This document shows positions 34,151 to 44,158 of a stretch of 64,000 nucleotides of DNA, in pieces. Under the pieces are notes generated by a model. It was not told the origin of the DNA. It ran no database searches and was given only the letters and a program-made list of their open reading frames with translations. The number at the start of each line of letters is the position of its first letter. The stretch's first letter is position 1. The DNA is taken from positions 124,001-188,000 of the forward strand of contig NZ_CP066775.1 of NCBI RefSeq assembly GCF_009754905.2. Reading direction: 5' to 3'. The DNA is from Mucilaginibacter ginkgonis. GTDB taxonomy: Bacteria > Bacteroidota > Bacteroidia > Sphingobacteriales > Sphingobacteriaceae. The translations under genes and the position numbers were made by a program.

Positions 34151-34807
34151 CTATAATCCGTTATAAAAATCGAAGAACTTTTTAAGGTCGTCATCATTTT
34201 TAAAATTGAGGTTAACCGCCTTTAAAAACTGGTCAATCTTATCAGACTTGTCGGACAGGGTTGCCAGCATCGATGCCTTGTTCTTTTTTACTGGTAACAT
34301 TTTACCATCTGCAAAAACATAATAAGACTCACTTTCTTCAAATTTTTTTACAGTCTCAGAACTTCCGTAAGTTTTAATTTCTGATAATTCCTTACCGTAA
34401 CTTTTAAGCAGACTTTTCTTACCGGTACTTAAGACTTCGTAATAAACATTCGATTTTTGACCTGCAACGGCAGGAAAATCATTAGAAAAGTTTCTAACCG
34501 GAGGGCCTTTGAAAGTAAAAGATTTTACCAGGTCGGCAAAAGTTTGTTCATCATCACTGTTTTCTGTTTTAAATATTAGCTTATTCTCATACACATCATA
34601 TTTAAGATAAACGTTTTCGAGTTTCTTCCCGTTAGCAGTCGAAACGCTTCCCAGTGCCCATTTATCATTTAAATATCTGCTGCCTTCAACATCGGCGTCT
34701 TTTGTTAGTATTGTTTTGTTATTGCCGTCGCGCATTACTTGAGCAGAAGCTACTTTGTTATTTATAACTAGAACTGATACGGCGAAAAGAAATAGGATGA
34801 TTTTCAT
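34151..34807 (-). CDS. Secreted protein of unknown function
   Basis: A 218-residue protein with a signal peptide ending near VASAQV. The mature part is charged and Lys-rich, with no family I recognise. It contains NGKKLENVYLKYDVYENKLIFK, a pattern seen in small periplasmic proteins of unknown role. It is a single-gene unit on the minus strand. Confidence 0.75.
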   Translation of the reverse strand: MKIILFLFAVSVLVINNKVASAQVMRDGNNKTILTKDADVEGSRYLNDKWALGSVSTANGKKLENVYLKYDVYENKLIFKTENSDDEQTFADLVKSFTFKGPPVRNFSNDFPAVAGQKSNVYYEVLSTGKKSLLKSYGKELSEIKTYGSSETVKKFEESESYYVFADGKMLPVKKNKASMLATLSDKSDKIDQFLKAVNLNFKNDDDLKKFFDFYNGL

Positions 34808-34934
34808 TGATTGTTATTAAAGTTTATGAATCGGTTGCGTAGCAATATACAAATCACTTACAATAATTATCTTTCAAAACATCTTGGTTTATTGTGCATC
34901 ACACTGCAATGACTCAGAATTACATTTATAATTA

Positions 34935-36560
34935 TTATTCCTCGCCCTCCAACTGCTCTTCTTCCAGATCAAGCCTTCTTTCTATGTAATGGATAATGTC
35001 GTCATCATAACCGTCTTTGCGGCGGTACTCATGCAGTTTCCGGCGTTCACGCTCGGTTATGTTTATCATCACTTTGCGGTAATGCGCTAATTTCTCCACT
35101 GCTTTGTCCCTAAACTCTTCATTGCCGGCTGCGCGGGTTAACAGCTCCAACTTGTTTTTTATAAATTCTTTACGGTGCTGCAGCAGCTTGTTGCCTTCGG
35201 TATCTTTAGTATGTTTAGTCTCTAACTCATCAAGCGCGTTTGTATACAACTCGAGTTCCATCTCAAACAATTGCTGATTGTCAGGTTTGGCTCCCGGCAT
35301 CATCATCTCCCCCGGTCTTACAATTTTTACAATCCATGGCAAAGTAAGCCCCTGGCCGACAAGAGTGATCAAGATAACTACAAAGGTGATAAACAAAATG
35401 AGGTTGCGGAAAGGAAATGTCTGTCCGCCCGGTAGCAACAACGGAATTGCCGACGCAGACGCCAGTGACACTACCCCCCGCATGCCTGCCCAGCCTACCA
35501 CAAATGGTCCGCGCCAACCCGGTTTATCATAGGCTACGGTTATGTACTTACTTATAAATGCGGTAAACCAGCCCGAAAATACACTTGATAGCAGCCTTAT
35601 TACTATCACTGCGAACGTAATGATCAACGCATATTCTGTAGCAGTGACCACGTCCATTGTTTTGATTGCCTTTGCTATCTCGGGCAATTGTAAGCCAATA
35701 AGAAAGAAAATTATCGCATTGAAAATAAATACAATGGACGACCATAAGGCGGCCGACTTAAGCCTGCTTTGGTGCGAGAAAACAAAGTGTATCTGGTAGG
35801 CGGTAAGCAGCCCGCCGGTTACTACCGCCAACACACCTGACGAATGAACCGACTCTGCAGTAATATAAATGAGGTATGGTAGCGTAAGCGAGAATGCGAC
35901 ATCAAGATTGGCATTGGTAGGCAGCCATTTGTAGATCACATAATAGAGCATTCCAAAGGCAAGGCCGATGCCGATTCCGGATATTACGACAAAAGCGAAA
36001 CCGGTTACAGCCTGGTGCCATACAAAGCCAGTACTGGTAGCCGCTATCAGCGCAAAGCGGAACAGCGTTAAACTGGTGGCATCGTTTAGCAGGCTTTCGC
36101 CCTCTAAAATTGTCTTGGTTGTTTTTGGCAGTTTGGTATAACTAAGCACAGACATGGCAGCAGCCGCATCGGGTGGTGAAATTATAGCACCAAGCATAAA
36201 ACCTTCGGCGAGCGGGAAGCCGGGTATGAGCCAATGACTAATGAATGCAACCAACGTCGCGGTAAATAACACAAACCCAAATGCCATAACAGATATTACC
36301 CTTCGCCATTTCCATAGTCCTTTTAAAGAAATTTGATGCGATGCATCAAAAAGGATCGGCGGCAGTATGATCACGAACACCAGTTCGGGGTCAATGTGGA
36401 TTTTTGGAACAGCAGGTATAAAACTTAGCGCCAATCCGGCTATGACTAGAAAAACGGGATAGGCGATCTTAATTTTTTGAGCGATGACAACCAGTATAGC
36501 TACAGTAAATATCAGTCCTAAATATAGGATGACCATGGTTTGCAAGCTGGTATGGTGCAT
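34935..36560 (-). CDS. Na+/H+ antiporter (CPA1 family)
   Basis: A 541-residue inner-membrane protein with about 12 transmembrane segments in the first 410 residues. The family signature IISPPDAAAAMSVL and a later Arg in WAGMRGVVSLASA are typical of NhaP/CPA1 antiporters. A long charged cytoplasmic tail of about 130 residues ends in LDLEEEQLEGEE. The protein exchanges sodium for protons and is involved in pH and salt homeostasis. It is divergent from the MFS gene downstream, with 147 bases between the two starts. Confidence 0.9.
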   Translation of the reverse strand: MHHTSLQTMVILYLGLIFTVAILVVIAQKIKIAYPVFLVIAGLALSFIPAVPKIHIDPELVFVIILPPILFDASHQISLKGLWKWRRVISVMAFGFVLFTATLVAFISHWLIPGFPLAEGFMLGAIISPPDAAAAMSVLSYTKLPKTTKTILEGESLLNDATSLTLFRFALIAATSTGFVWHQAVTGFAFVVISGIGIGLAFGMLYYVIYKWLPTNANLDVAFSLTLPYLIYITAESVHSSGVLAVVTGGLLTAYQIHFVFSHQSRLKSAALWSSIVFIFNAIIFFLIGLQLPEIAKAIKTMDVVTATEYALIITFAVIVIRLLSSVFSGWFTAFISKYITVAYDKPGWRGPFVVGWAGMRGVVSLASASAIPLLLPGGQTFPFRNLILFITFVVILITLVGQGLTLPWIVKIVRPGEMMMPGAKPDNQQLFEMELELYTNALDELETKHTKDTEGNKLLQHRKEFIKNKLELLTRAAGNEEFRDKAVEKLAHYRKVMINITERERRKLHEYRRKDGYDDDIIHYIERRLDLEEEQLEGEE

Positions 36561-36694
36561 ACGGCGCGGCTTAAAAGTCTGTTGGTAAGTAAATGATTTT
36601 AGGAAAATTAATCATAAACCGTGGTATATAGAAATGTCGCAGTTGAAGTTTAGGACTATTATAAACACAATTATGTAAGTGCCTGTTGCAAAGC

Positions 36695-36702
36695 TATATT
36701 TG
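36695..36702 (+). promoter_or_regulatory. -7-like box immediately upstream of the MFS gene
   Basis: TATATTTG matches TAnnTTTG but lies only six bases before the ATG at 36708, so the transcript would be nearly leaderless. No clear -33 element is seen. Confidence 0.3.
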
Positions 36703-36707
36703 CTGAT

Positions 36708-38246
36708 ATGGCAACCGTATCACTTAAAAGCGCTGATGGAAAGTGGGTTATGGCATCGGCCATTCTTGCATCGTCAATGGCGTTTATTGATGGCACAGCC
36801 TTAAACGTAGTATTGCCCGCTCTGCAAAAAAATCTGAATGCAACCGGTGCCGATCTGTTTTGGATTCTAAATGCATACCTGCTGATGTTGGCCTCGCTTA
36901 TCCTGATCGGCGGGTCGTTGGGCGATAAGCTGGGCCGCAAGAAAATGTTCATTGCAGGCATTGTCATTTTTATTCTTGGCTCTGCACTTTGCGGCATCTC
37001 AACAAGTATTTTACTGCTTATTGCTTTCAGGCTGATACAAGGGCTTGGAGGGGCATTTATGATTCCCGGTAGTTTAGCATTGATTTCGTCATCTATTGAC
37101 CCAAAGGAGCGTGGCAAGGCAATTGGTACCTGGTCTGCAGTAACAACATTGGTTACTATGGGCGGACCCATTTTGGGCGGTGCCCTGGCAGACGCGGGCC
37201 TTTGGCGTTACATATTCTTCATTAACGTGCCCATTGGCATTGCCGCGCTGGCCGTTTTGCTTACACGTGTCAAAGAGGTGCCAAGTAAAGACACTGACAA
37301 GACCATAGATATTTGGGGCGCGGTTACCATTTGCCTGGGTTTGGCATTACTTACATTCGGCTTTTTGCGCATACCGGCTTTAGGAGTGTATCACTGGCAA
37401 TCGCTTAGCTCGCTAGTCATGGGGATGGCGTTTTTAGCTGCCTTTATCGTTATCGAATTGAGAGGCCATCACCCAATGATGCCCATGTCACTATTCGCAA
37501 ACCCGACATTTAGCGGAGCAAATTTACTAACGCTGTTTCTCTACGCGGGCCTTGGCGCGGGTATGTTGTTTTTATCGCTAAACCTGGTACAGGTGCAAGG
37601 TTATACGCAGTTGCAATCGGGATTAACTTTTTTGCCGTTTACCATTATGATGATCAGCATTGCCCGTTTTGCCGGCGGGCTTGCAGACAAGCATGGACCC
37701 AGGCTGCTATTAATTTGCGGGCCGGCTGCCGCAGGTTTGGGGCTTCTTATCCTATCTTTTGTAAAACAAACTGCCGGGCCGTCGGACTACTGGACGACGT
37801 TTCTTCCGGGGGTAATTGTATTTGGTTTAGGTATGTCATTTACCGTTGCACCTTTAACCACAGCGGTGATGACGTCAGTCGCGGATAATTACTCGGGCAC
37901 AGCGTCAGGCGTTAACAACGCCATGACGCGCATTGCCAACGTGTTTGCCAATGCTGTTTTTGGTGCCTTGGCCGTGGTGTTTTTTACGGGCGCACTGCAA
38001 AAAGAAATATCGGGTCTAAAGCTATCGCAGCCTCAGCAGCAAGAAATTATAAACGCAGGGGTAAACTTAGGAAATGCTAAAATACCTGCCGGTGTTAACG
38101 AGAATGAAAAGCCGAGGGTTGAAAAAGCATTTCACCAAAGCTTTATTCATGCCTACAGCAATGTAATGCGTATCAGTGCGGGGTTGACCTTCCTTGCCGC
38201 TTTATCAGCCGCCATATTTATTCGCAACGAAAAGAAAAAATTGTAG
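36708..38246 (+). CDS. MFS exporter, DHA2 family (14 transmembrane segments)
   Basis: A 512-residue protein with about 14 transmembrane helices. Signatures are MAFIDGTALNVVLPALQ in helix 1, GDKLGRKKMF between helices 2 and 3, and RLIQGLGGAFMIPGSLALI in helix 4/5. These are typical of the EmrB/QacA group, which exports drugs or other small molecules using the proton gradient. No membrane fusion protein gene is adjacent, so it may act alone. It converges with the phytochrome kinase, whose stop lies two bases after its own. Confidence 0.92.
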   Translation: MATVSLKSADGKWVMASAILASSMAFIDGTALNVVLPALQKNLNATGADLFWILNAYLLMLASLILIGGSLGDKLGRKKMFIAGIVIFILGSALCGISTSILLLIAFRLIQGLGGAFMIPGSLALISSSIDPKERGKAIGTWSAVTTLVTMGGPILGGALADAGLWRYIFFINVPIGIAALAVLLTRVKEVPSKDTDKTIDIWGAVTICLGLALLTFGFLRIPALGVYHWQSLSSLVMGMAFLAAFIVIELRGHHPMMPMSLFANPTFSGANLLTLFLYAGLGAGMLFLSLNLVQVQGYTQLQSGLTFLPFTIMMISIARFAGGLADKHGPRLLLICGPAAAGLGLLILSFVKQTAGPSDYWTTFLPGVIVFGLGMSFTVAPLTTAVMTSVADNYSGTASGVNNAMTRIANVFANAVFGALAVVFFTGALQKEISGLKLSQPQQQEIINAGVNLGNAKIPAGVNENEKPRVEKAFHQSFIHAYSNVMRISAGLTFLAALSAAIFIRNEKKKL

Positions 38247-38248
38247 GC

Positions 38249-40492
38249 TTATCTTTCTTCACCCGAGTTTGCGGCATCAAACTCCACGAAGAACGTTGAT
38301 CCCTTGTCAAGTTCACTTTCTACCCAAATCCGGCCGTCATGCTTGTCAACTATACGTTTCACAATAGCCAGACCAACGCCCGAGCCTTCGATATTCCGGG
38401 CATTATCCATCCGGTTAAATAAGTCGAAAACGTTGGACAAGAACTGATTATCTATACCTATGCCGTTGTCTTTAACGCTATAGATAACTTTACCTTCGTT
38501 TTCACGACCTTCGATGCTAACAGTCGGTTTTTCGGCAGGCAAGGAATACTTTACCGCGTTACCTATCAGGTTGGCAAACACTTGCGAGATCATCACCGGG
38601 TCTCCATAAATGTCAGGAGTGTTTCCCACATTAACCTCCATATCGGGCACATTATAGGCAACCAGCAAGTCTTTGATCAATTCGCTGATGATAGGCTCGG
38701 TTTCAACTCGTCCGCCTTTAAACGCCGCCCGGCCAAGGCGCGAATATTCCAGCACCTCGTTGATCATAACATTCATCTTGTCAGCACCGGCTTGTATGCG
38801 CTCCACAATTTGTTTACCCTTCGGCTCCAGCTCTATGTTGCGCAGCAATATTTGCGAGTAGCTCTTTATGGTAGAAAGCGGGTTTTTTAAGTCGTGCGAT
38901 ATGGTAAAGCTAAAGGTGTCGAGTTCGTCATAAGCCTGTCTTAACTTTTCATTTAACTCACGGATAGAATTAGCTTTTTGGTTGATCGCGTAAAATATTT
39001 CTTCGCGCAAGCGTGTAGCGGCTAATACTTCTTCGGGGTTCCAGTCTTTAGACTTGCCTGATATTTCTTGCGACCAGCTTGCAAATGAATGCCGTGGTGA
39101 AATATGGGTCATACCTTGTTCATCTACCTCAATGTTCTTTTCGGGATTCCCGGCCCACGTAATGGTGTGGGTTTGTTCTGGTTTAAACCAAATGATGTAT
39201 TCACTCAATTCGCGCGACAATACTGCCACCATTATACCACTTGCTACAGAGGCGATCTTTTCGGCACCTGGATAATGCTTTGATAATTCGCTTGTATGAA
39301 AAAAACTGCCATCCACATGGGTTTTAATCCAATTTATTAAGTTTTGCAGGTCATGCTGTTGCGGCACGTTGCCAAGTGTGTGTACCTCTTTATCGTAGGT
39401 AAGCACGGCACCCGCAGCGTCAACAACGTTAAGTAAATTGATTTGGTCGCTTGTTAATGCTTCGCCGATAGTTGGTTTCCGCAGCAGGTCATTAGATAAT
39501 TGATCTACTGCTGTTTTTAGTAACTGTTTTACTTGCTGATTTTCTTCATCCTGGCGGAATTCTAACGCAGACGACAATATTTGCCCAATCAATTTAGACG
39601 AATCGCGCGACCTGTAGTCAATAAACCGCGGCGTATAGTTGTGGCAGGCAATCAGTCCCCAAAGATCTTTTTTATACATCAGCGATATGCTAAAGCTTGA
39701 TGCCACACCCATATTTTTAAGATATTGGATATGGATAGGAGATACCGCCCTGATACCCGAGTTGGTAAGATCAAGCGGTTTTTTATCGTATCCCGGAGCA
39801 GCGCTTATCCTCGACGGTGTGGTATGTACGTTAGCTATAATTCTTGTGAGGTTCTTTTTATACAACTCACGTGCCTGCTGGGGGATATCAGATGCCGGGT
39901 AATGCAGGCCCAGCCATGATTCAAGATCTTCGTTACGTGCTTCTGCAATTACCTCGCCGTGGCCGTCTTCTGCAAAGCGATAGATCATTACCCTGTCGTA
40001 CTCGATAATGTTTCTTACTTGCTGAGCCGCGTTGTCTAATAGGCGCTGCAAGTTTTTATCAGCCAAAATTTCTGATACTGAGCGGCCTATAACGCGTTGT
40101 ATATCAATGTTCAAGTCCGATATAGCGGGCTCAAACTCCAGGAGATAAAATTCGTCTGATGGTGCTATAATCAAATTAAACGATGATCCTTTAACCGTTA
40201 CAGCATAAGGGTTGCTGTGTTCAAAACCTTTGTTTCTGCCTAAGGCAATAATTGATGCTATAAAATCGGCGGGCTCATTTGCTAAAAGGTATGACTCAAC
40301 ATCGCTGATATGCTGCCCTAATAACCTTATGGTGTGATCTGTAAGATAAGTAACCGCATTATCGCTATGAAACCTAATGATGTTCTGGTGGTCTATAACT
40401 AATAAGAAGCCATGCGATTGTACCTGACCGGGGATGTGTATAGGTTCTGTATCGCAATTGCTGAGGTTAACCATAGTATTAAACATCCTCAA
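38249..40492 (-). CDS. Bacteriophytochrome-type sensor histidine kinase
   Basis: A 747-residue photoreceptor kinase. The N-terminal PAS domain carries the biliverdin-attachment Cys13 in SNCDTEPIHIPGQVQSHGF. The GAF domain has PASDIPQQARELY and ACHNYTPRF, and the PHY domain has WAGNPEK and SPRHSFASW. The HisKA domain shows FTISHDLKNPL (His533) and the ATPase domain DNGIGID and GSGVGLAIVKRI. All domains of a red/far-red bacteriophytochrome are present. No biliverdin-producing heme oxygenase gene is adjacent. The gene stands alone on the minus strand and has no nearby response regulator. Confidence 0.93.
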   Translation of the reverse strand: MRMFNTMVNLSNCDTEPIHIPGQVQSHGFLLVIDHQNIIRFHSDNAVTYLTDHTIRLLGQHISDVESYLLANEPADFIASIIALGRNKGFEHSNPYAVTVKGSSFNLIIAPSDEFYLLEFEPAISDLNIDIQRVIGRSVSEILADKNLQRLLDNAAQQVRNIIEYDRVMIYRFAEDGHGEVIAEARNEDLESWLGLHYPASDIPQQARELYKKNLTRIIANVHTTPSRISAAPGYDKKPLDLTNSGIRAVSPIHIQYLKNMGVASSFSISLMYKKDLWGLIACHNYTPRFIDYRSRDSSKLIGQILSSALEFRQDEENQQVKQLLKTAVDQLSNDLLRKPTIGEALTSDQINLLNVVDAAGAVLTYDKEVHTLGNVPQQHDLQNLINWIKTHVDGSFFHTSELSKHYPGAEKIASVASGIMVAVLSRELSEYIIWFKPEQTHTITWAGNPEKNIEVDEQGMTHISPRHSFASWSQEISGKSKDWNPEEVLAATRLREEIFYAINQKANSIRELNEKLRQAYDELDTFSFTISHDLKNPLSTIKSYSQILLRNIELEPKGKQIVERIQAGADKMNVMINEVLEYSRLGRAAFKGGRVETEPIISELIKDLLVAYNVPDMEVNVGNTPDIYGDPVMISQVFANLIGNAVKYSLPAEKPTVSIEGRENEGKVIYSVKDNGIGIDNQFLSNVFDLFNRMDNARNIEGSGVGLAIVKRIVDKHDGRIWVESELDKGSTFFVEFDAANSGEER

Positions 40493-40573
40493 AAGTAAAA
40501 TTATAACCCAATAAGAAAAACTTTTAGGGTCATTTGAAAAGTAAGAAAAAGCAACCCTCTGATAAAATAAAAA

Positions 40574-40601
40574 TGCGTTTTGGCTCTCACCCCAAAACGC
40601 A
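40574..40601 (-). promoter_or_regulatory. Terminator-like hairpin in the leader of the phytochrome gene
   Basis: The stem TGCGTTTTGG with CCAAAACGCA is followed on the minus strand by a T-rich run (TTTTTATTTTA). It lies about 80 bases before the phytochrome start codon and no minus-strand gene ends there. It could be an attenuator or a relic. Confidence 0.45.
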
Positions 40602-40903
40602 CTGTAACTGTGTAAATTACATCAACTAAAAGCCCAAATCTTATGTTAAAGATTTGCCTTATTACAACTCCTAAATTCTTTATTTGTTATCAACTAAATG
40701 TTAAGTCCGTACATTCTTATCAATAATTATCTTATTGTTTAAGACTTTTACCGCGCAGCACATTTTAAATCGCTATAATGGCAAAAAAAATATAAATTTT
40801 TTTTGCGGGCGAAAGTGATAGACGCTGTCAAAAAATGTTAAATAAAATGAAGGTGTAACAATGTTTTCGCATTTTTAGCCGTTAAACGTTTTTACCCCAA
40901 ACA
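40602..40903. other. AT-rich intergenic spacer
   Basis: About 300 bases between two divergent genes. It should hold promoters for both. I see no repeat or RNA gene in it. Confidence 0.4.
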
Positions 40904-43612
40904 TTGAAAAAATATTTTTACCTGCTCTTTTTCTGTCTTTTTACCGCTACTGTTTACGCGCAAAGCGATAGTGTAAGCCTGACTTCACTCGTTGAGTCAG
41001 CGGTTAAAGTGAACAATAGTCACCCTGTTGAAAAAGTATACCTGCACTTCGATAAACCTTATTATGCCGTAGGCGACACGATATGGTTTAAAGCTTACCT
41101 TACTATGGAAGCTCATCAATTATCTGAGTTAAGTAAGGTGGTAAACGTAGACGTGATAAGTGACCGCGACTCATTGATCGAAACCGTTAAACTTCCGGTT
41201 ACCGGCGGTACTGCCGCAGGCAGCGTGGTACTTAACGGGTTAACTTATCGCCAGGGTAACTACCATTTCAAAGCTTACACGCTATGGCAACTTAATTTTC
41301 CGCCTTCTTATTTGTTTGATAAAGTTGTAACTATCGGAGGGTCTGCAAATAAAGGAATACTTGCAAGTGCTTCCTACAGCGGTAATATTGCAGACAAGAA
41401 CTCGAAGCTTAACGCACGCATTTTATATAAAAACCCCGATGGCACGCTGCTTGCCAACCGCCGGGTAGACTGGCGTTTAGACAGGAACGGCGACCAGATC
41501 ACCAAAGGAAAAGGCGTTACAGATGGTGCAGGTTATTTGACAATAGAGTTAGCCGGCACCAAGGCAGAAGATATTACAGCTGGCACGCTTATCACCGGTT
41601 TAGAAACTGCAGATAAGCAGATCAAAACGTCTGCATTTACCCTCAAAAATGCTTTTAACGGAACAGACGTACAATTCTTCCCCGAAGGCGGAACGCTGGT
41701 TGCAGATATACCAAACATTGTCGCCTTTAAGGCGCTGCAAACCAACGGTTTGGGCTTGGATGTGAAAGGTACTATAGTTGATGATAAGAATCAGCAGGTT
41801 GGTACATTTTCGTCGCAGCATTTAGGTATGGGCAAGTTTACTTTCGCCCCGGCAGTAAACGCTATTTACAAAGCGAAAATAGAATTTCCTGACGGTACAA
41901 AAGGCACTTATCAGTTGCCAAGGGTAACCAATAGCGGTATAACGCTGGCTGTAAACAATAGTAATGCTACATCATTAATATTACAACTTAACGCCAGCCA
42001 AACCTATTTCGAGAAGCATAAGAACCAGGCATATTATATCATCGCCAAGACCGGCGGGTATGTAATGTTTGCAGCGCAGGCTTTCCTTAACAGTCAAACT
42101 TACAGCGCTACAATCCCAAAAAGCAAATTTAAAACAGGGGTACTACAGTTAACGTTATTGTCTACCGCGGGTGATCCTTTAAGCGAGCGTTTAGTTTATA
42201 TAGATCATAACGACCCACTGAACATATCTTTAAGCACAGACAAACCTTCTTATTTAACAAGACAAAAAGTTTTGATGAAGGCGGCTACCAAATTTGGTGA
42301 CAAACCTGCCGAAGCAAATATGTCTGTCTCGGTAGTTGACGAAAGCAAAGTAGCCTACAACGATAACCAGGCTACCACCATTGCCAGCTATCTGTTGCTC
42401 ACCAGCGATATATCCGGTTACGTAGAACAACCCAATTACTACTTTGGTACGCCGAGCGCTAAAAAGGCAGATGACCTTGACGTTTTGATGCTAACCCAAG
42501 GCTTCAGGCAGTTTACATTCTTCGACATTGTAGATAACAAAATACCGCCGATTAGGATGTTGGCCGAACAGGGTATTAATCTTACAGGCACGCTTAGAAA
42601 ATTTAATGGCATGCCTGTGTTTAAAGGAAACGTGCGGCTAATCATTCCGGATAAAGGGATTTCTGCTGAAACGATAACCGATGCAGATGGCAATTTTATT
42701 TTTAGAAATGTAGTATTTACAGATTCTTCAAGTGTGACTATTAACGCACGTAATAACGTTGATGCCCATAATCTTAAATTGACCATGAATGCCGACTTCT
42801 ATCCGGCAGTCACCAAACAACAGAATTTTGCCGATGAGATGCCCAATATTGATAGCGTGCTGAATGTTTACGTAAAAAACAGCGAAAGGCAATATCAAAC
42901 CAACCGGGTACTTAAAGAAGTTGTGATCAAGGCATCTACAAAAAAGAAAATAGATCATACAACATATCCCGCGTTAAGTGGCCTCTCTAACATGCCGGAT
43001 CACGTGCTGGATGGTGAGCAGCTTAAGGGTTGTAATAATTTACTGGCTTGTTTACCCTCTATGTTAATGGGGATCATGTATCGCGATAATAATTTTTACT
43101 TTGCCAGGGACTATAACTTGGGTAATACCAAGCCGATACAGTTTTACGCGCGTGGTTTACAGGTTGATGTTAGCTATCTGTCGACGCTTGACCCTAAAAG
43201 CATCGAGTCTATAGAGTCTTTTAGCAGCGATGGTTTTACGGGTATTAACAAGATGACCGACACCCACGGCGTCGTAGTAATCAACTTGAAAGAACAGCCA
43301 AAGGGTACTAAAATTAGCCTTGATGAATTGAAGCGTATGCTGCCCGAGCCTAATGTGGTTTCATTTACGCCTAAAGGTTATGTAAAAACAAGACAGTTTT
43401 ACTCGCCTAAATATGAGGTGACACGTGCCGTGCAAAACAGCGATTTACGCAGCACCATATTCTGGAACCCGAATGTACTGTCAGATAAGCTAGGCAATGC
43501 GGCGTTTAGTTTTTATACTTCAGACGGGCGCGGTACATACAAAGCGGTAATTGAAGGTATAGACAAAGACGGCAATTTGGGCAGAACGGTTTATAAATTT
43601 ACCGTTAAATAG
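40904..43612 (+). CDS. Large exported protein with MG2-like domain and TonB-plug-like C-terminal domain
   Basis: A 902-residue protein that starts with TTG. The product begins MKKYFYLLFFCLF, a signal peptide cleaved near VYAQS, which supports this start. Near residues 43-130 is an alpha-2-macroglobulin MG2-like domain (YLHFDKPYYAVGDTIWFKAYL). A carboxypeptidase-regulatory-like fold lies around residue 565-620. The C-terminal part (about 690-800) resembles a TonB receptor plug, but no beta-barrel follows. Such proteins are known in Bacteroidota as exported proteins of uncertain role. The gene is followed after one base by a small secreted protein, suggesting co-transcription. Confidence 0.8.
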   Translation: MKKYFYLLFFCLFTATVYAQSDSVSLTSLVESAVKVNNSHPVEKVYLHFDKPYYAVGDTIWFKAYLTMEAHQLSELSKVVNVDVISDRDSLIETVKLPVTGGTAAGSVVLNGLTYRQGNYHFKAYTLWQLNFPPSYLFDKVVTIGGSANKGILASASYSGNIADKNSKLNARILYKNPDGTLLANRRVDWRLDRNGDQITKGKGVTDGAGYLTIELAGTKAEDITAGTLITGLETADKQIKTSAFTLKNAFNGTDVQFFPEGGTLVADIPNIVAFKALQTNGLGLDVKGTIVDDKNQQVGTFSSQHLGMGKFTFAPAVNAIYKAKIEFPDGTKGTYQLPRVTNSGITLAVNNSNATSLILQLNASQTYFEKHKNQAYYIIAKTGGYVMFAAQAFLNSQTYSATIPKSKFKTGVLQLTLLSTAGDPLSERLVYIDHNDPLNISLSTDKPSYLTRQKVLMKAATKFGDKPAEANMSVSVVDESKVAYNDNQATTIASYLLLTSDISGYVEQPNYYFGTPSAKKADDLDVLMLTQGFRQFTFFDIVDNKIPPIRMLAEQGINLTGTLRKFNGMPVFKGNVRLIIPDKGISAETITDADGNFIFRNVVFTDSSSVTINARNNVDAHNLKLTMNADFYPAVTKQQNFADEMPNIDSVLNVYVKNSERQYQTNRVLKEVVIKASTKKKIDHTTYPALSGLSNMPDHVLDGEQLKGCNNLLACLPSMLMGIMYRDNNFYFARDYNLGNTKPIQFYARGLQVDVSYLSTLDPKSIESIESFSSDGFTGINKMTDTHGVVVINLKEQPKGTKISLDELKRMLPEPNVVSFTPKGYVKTRQFYSPKYEVTRAVQNSDLRSTIFWNPNVLSDKLGNAAFSFYTSDGRGTYKAVIEGIDKDGNLGRTVYKFTVK

Positions 43613-43613
43613 T

Positions 43614-44063
43614 ATGCGGTTTAATAGGGTGGTGCCGATGTTATCGTTGGTGCTGATGTTTGGCTTATCTGCATTAGCGCAAGACAGCAGTATTTATAAG
43701 CATCGCGTTAAGCAAGCCGATATTGCATTAAAGCACGATTACCCTTTACCCGGTGAGGTATTGAAACTTGGCAAAGAATTAGGCTTGTCTGCAGAGCAAT
43801 TAAATAAGCTTAAAAGTGTTCAAAGCACGCTTGATTTGAAAGAGCGTGAGACGGGTATCTCCGCGGCACGTAACGAAAAGATGCTGGATAGCTTATTTCG
43901 CACCGGTAAGGTAAATGAAGGTGTTATCATCTTCTACACCAACCGTTATGGGCTTTACGAGGGCGAATATCGCGGCGCTGTGCTTCTGGCTTGTCATCAA
44001 ACGCATAAATTGCTAACACCGGCACAGCTAACTAAGCTAAAAAGTCTGCAAAACCATAATTGA
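43614..44063 (+). CDS. Small secreted Spy/CpxP-like protein
   Basis: A 149-residue protein with a signal peptide (ALAQDS). The mature part has the helical pattern of the Spy/CpxP periplasmic chaperone family, with the paired motifs GLSAEQLNKLKSVQ and LTPAQLTKLKSLQ. It follows the previous gene after one base, so they are likely co-transcribed. Family similarity is suggestive, not proved. Confidence 0.65.
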   Translation: MRFNRVVPMLSLVLMFGLSALAQDSSIYKHRVKQADIALKHDYPLPGEVLKLGKELGLSAEQLNKLKSVQSTLDLKERETGISAARNEKMLDSLFRTGKVNEGVIIFYTNRYGLYEGEYRGAVLLACHQTHKLLTPAQLTKLKSLQNHN

Positions 44064-44158
44064 TTATTGCAGTTTAAATTTATGTAATTTAGCAGCCCGT
44101 CTGCGGTTGGCATCTTTATTTGTGTTGAGATAGCCGATCAGTAAAAGACTTACCGCTT

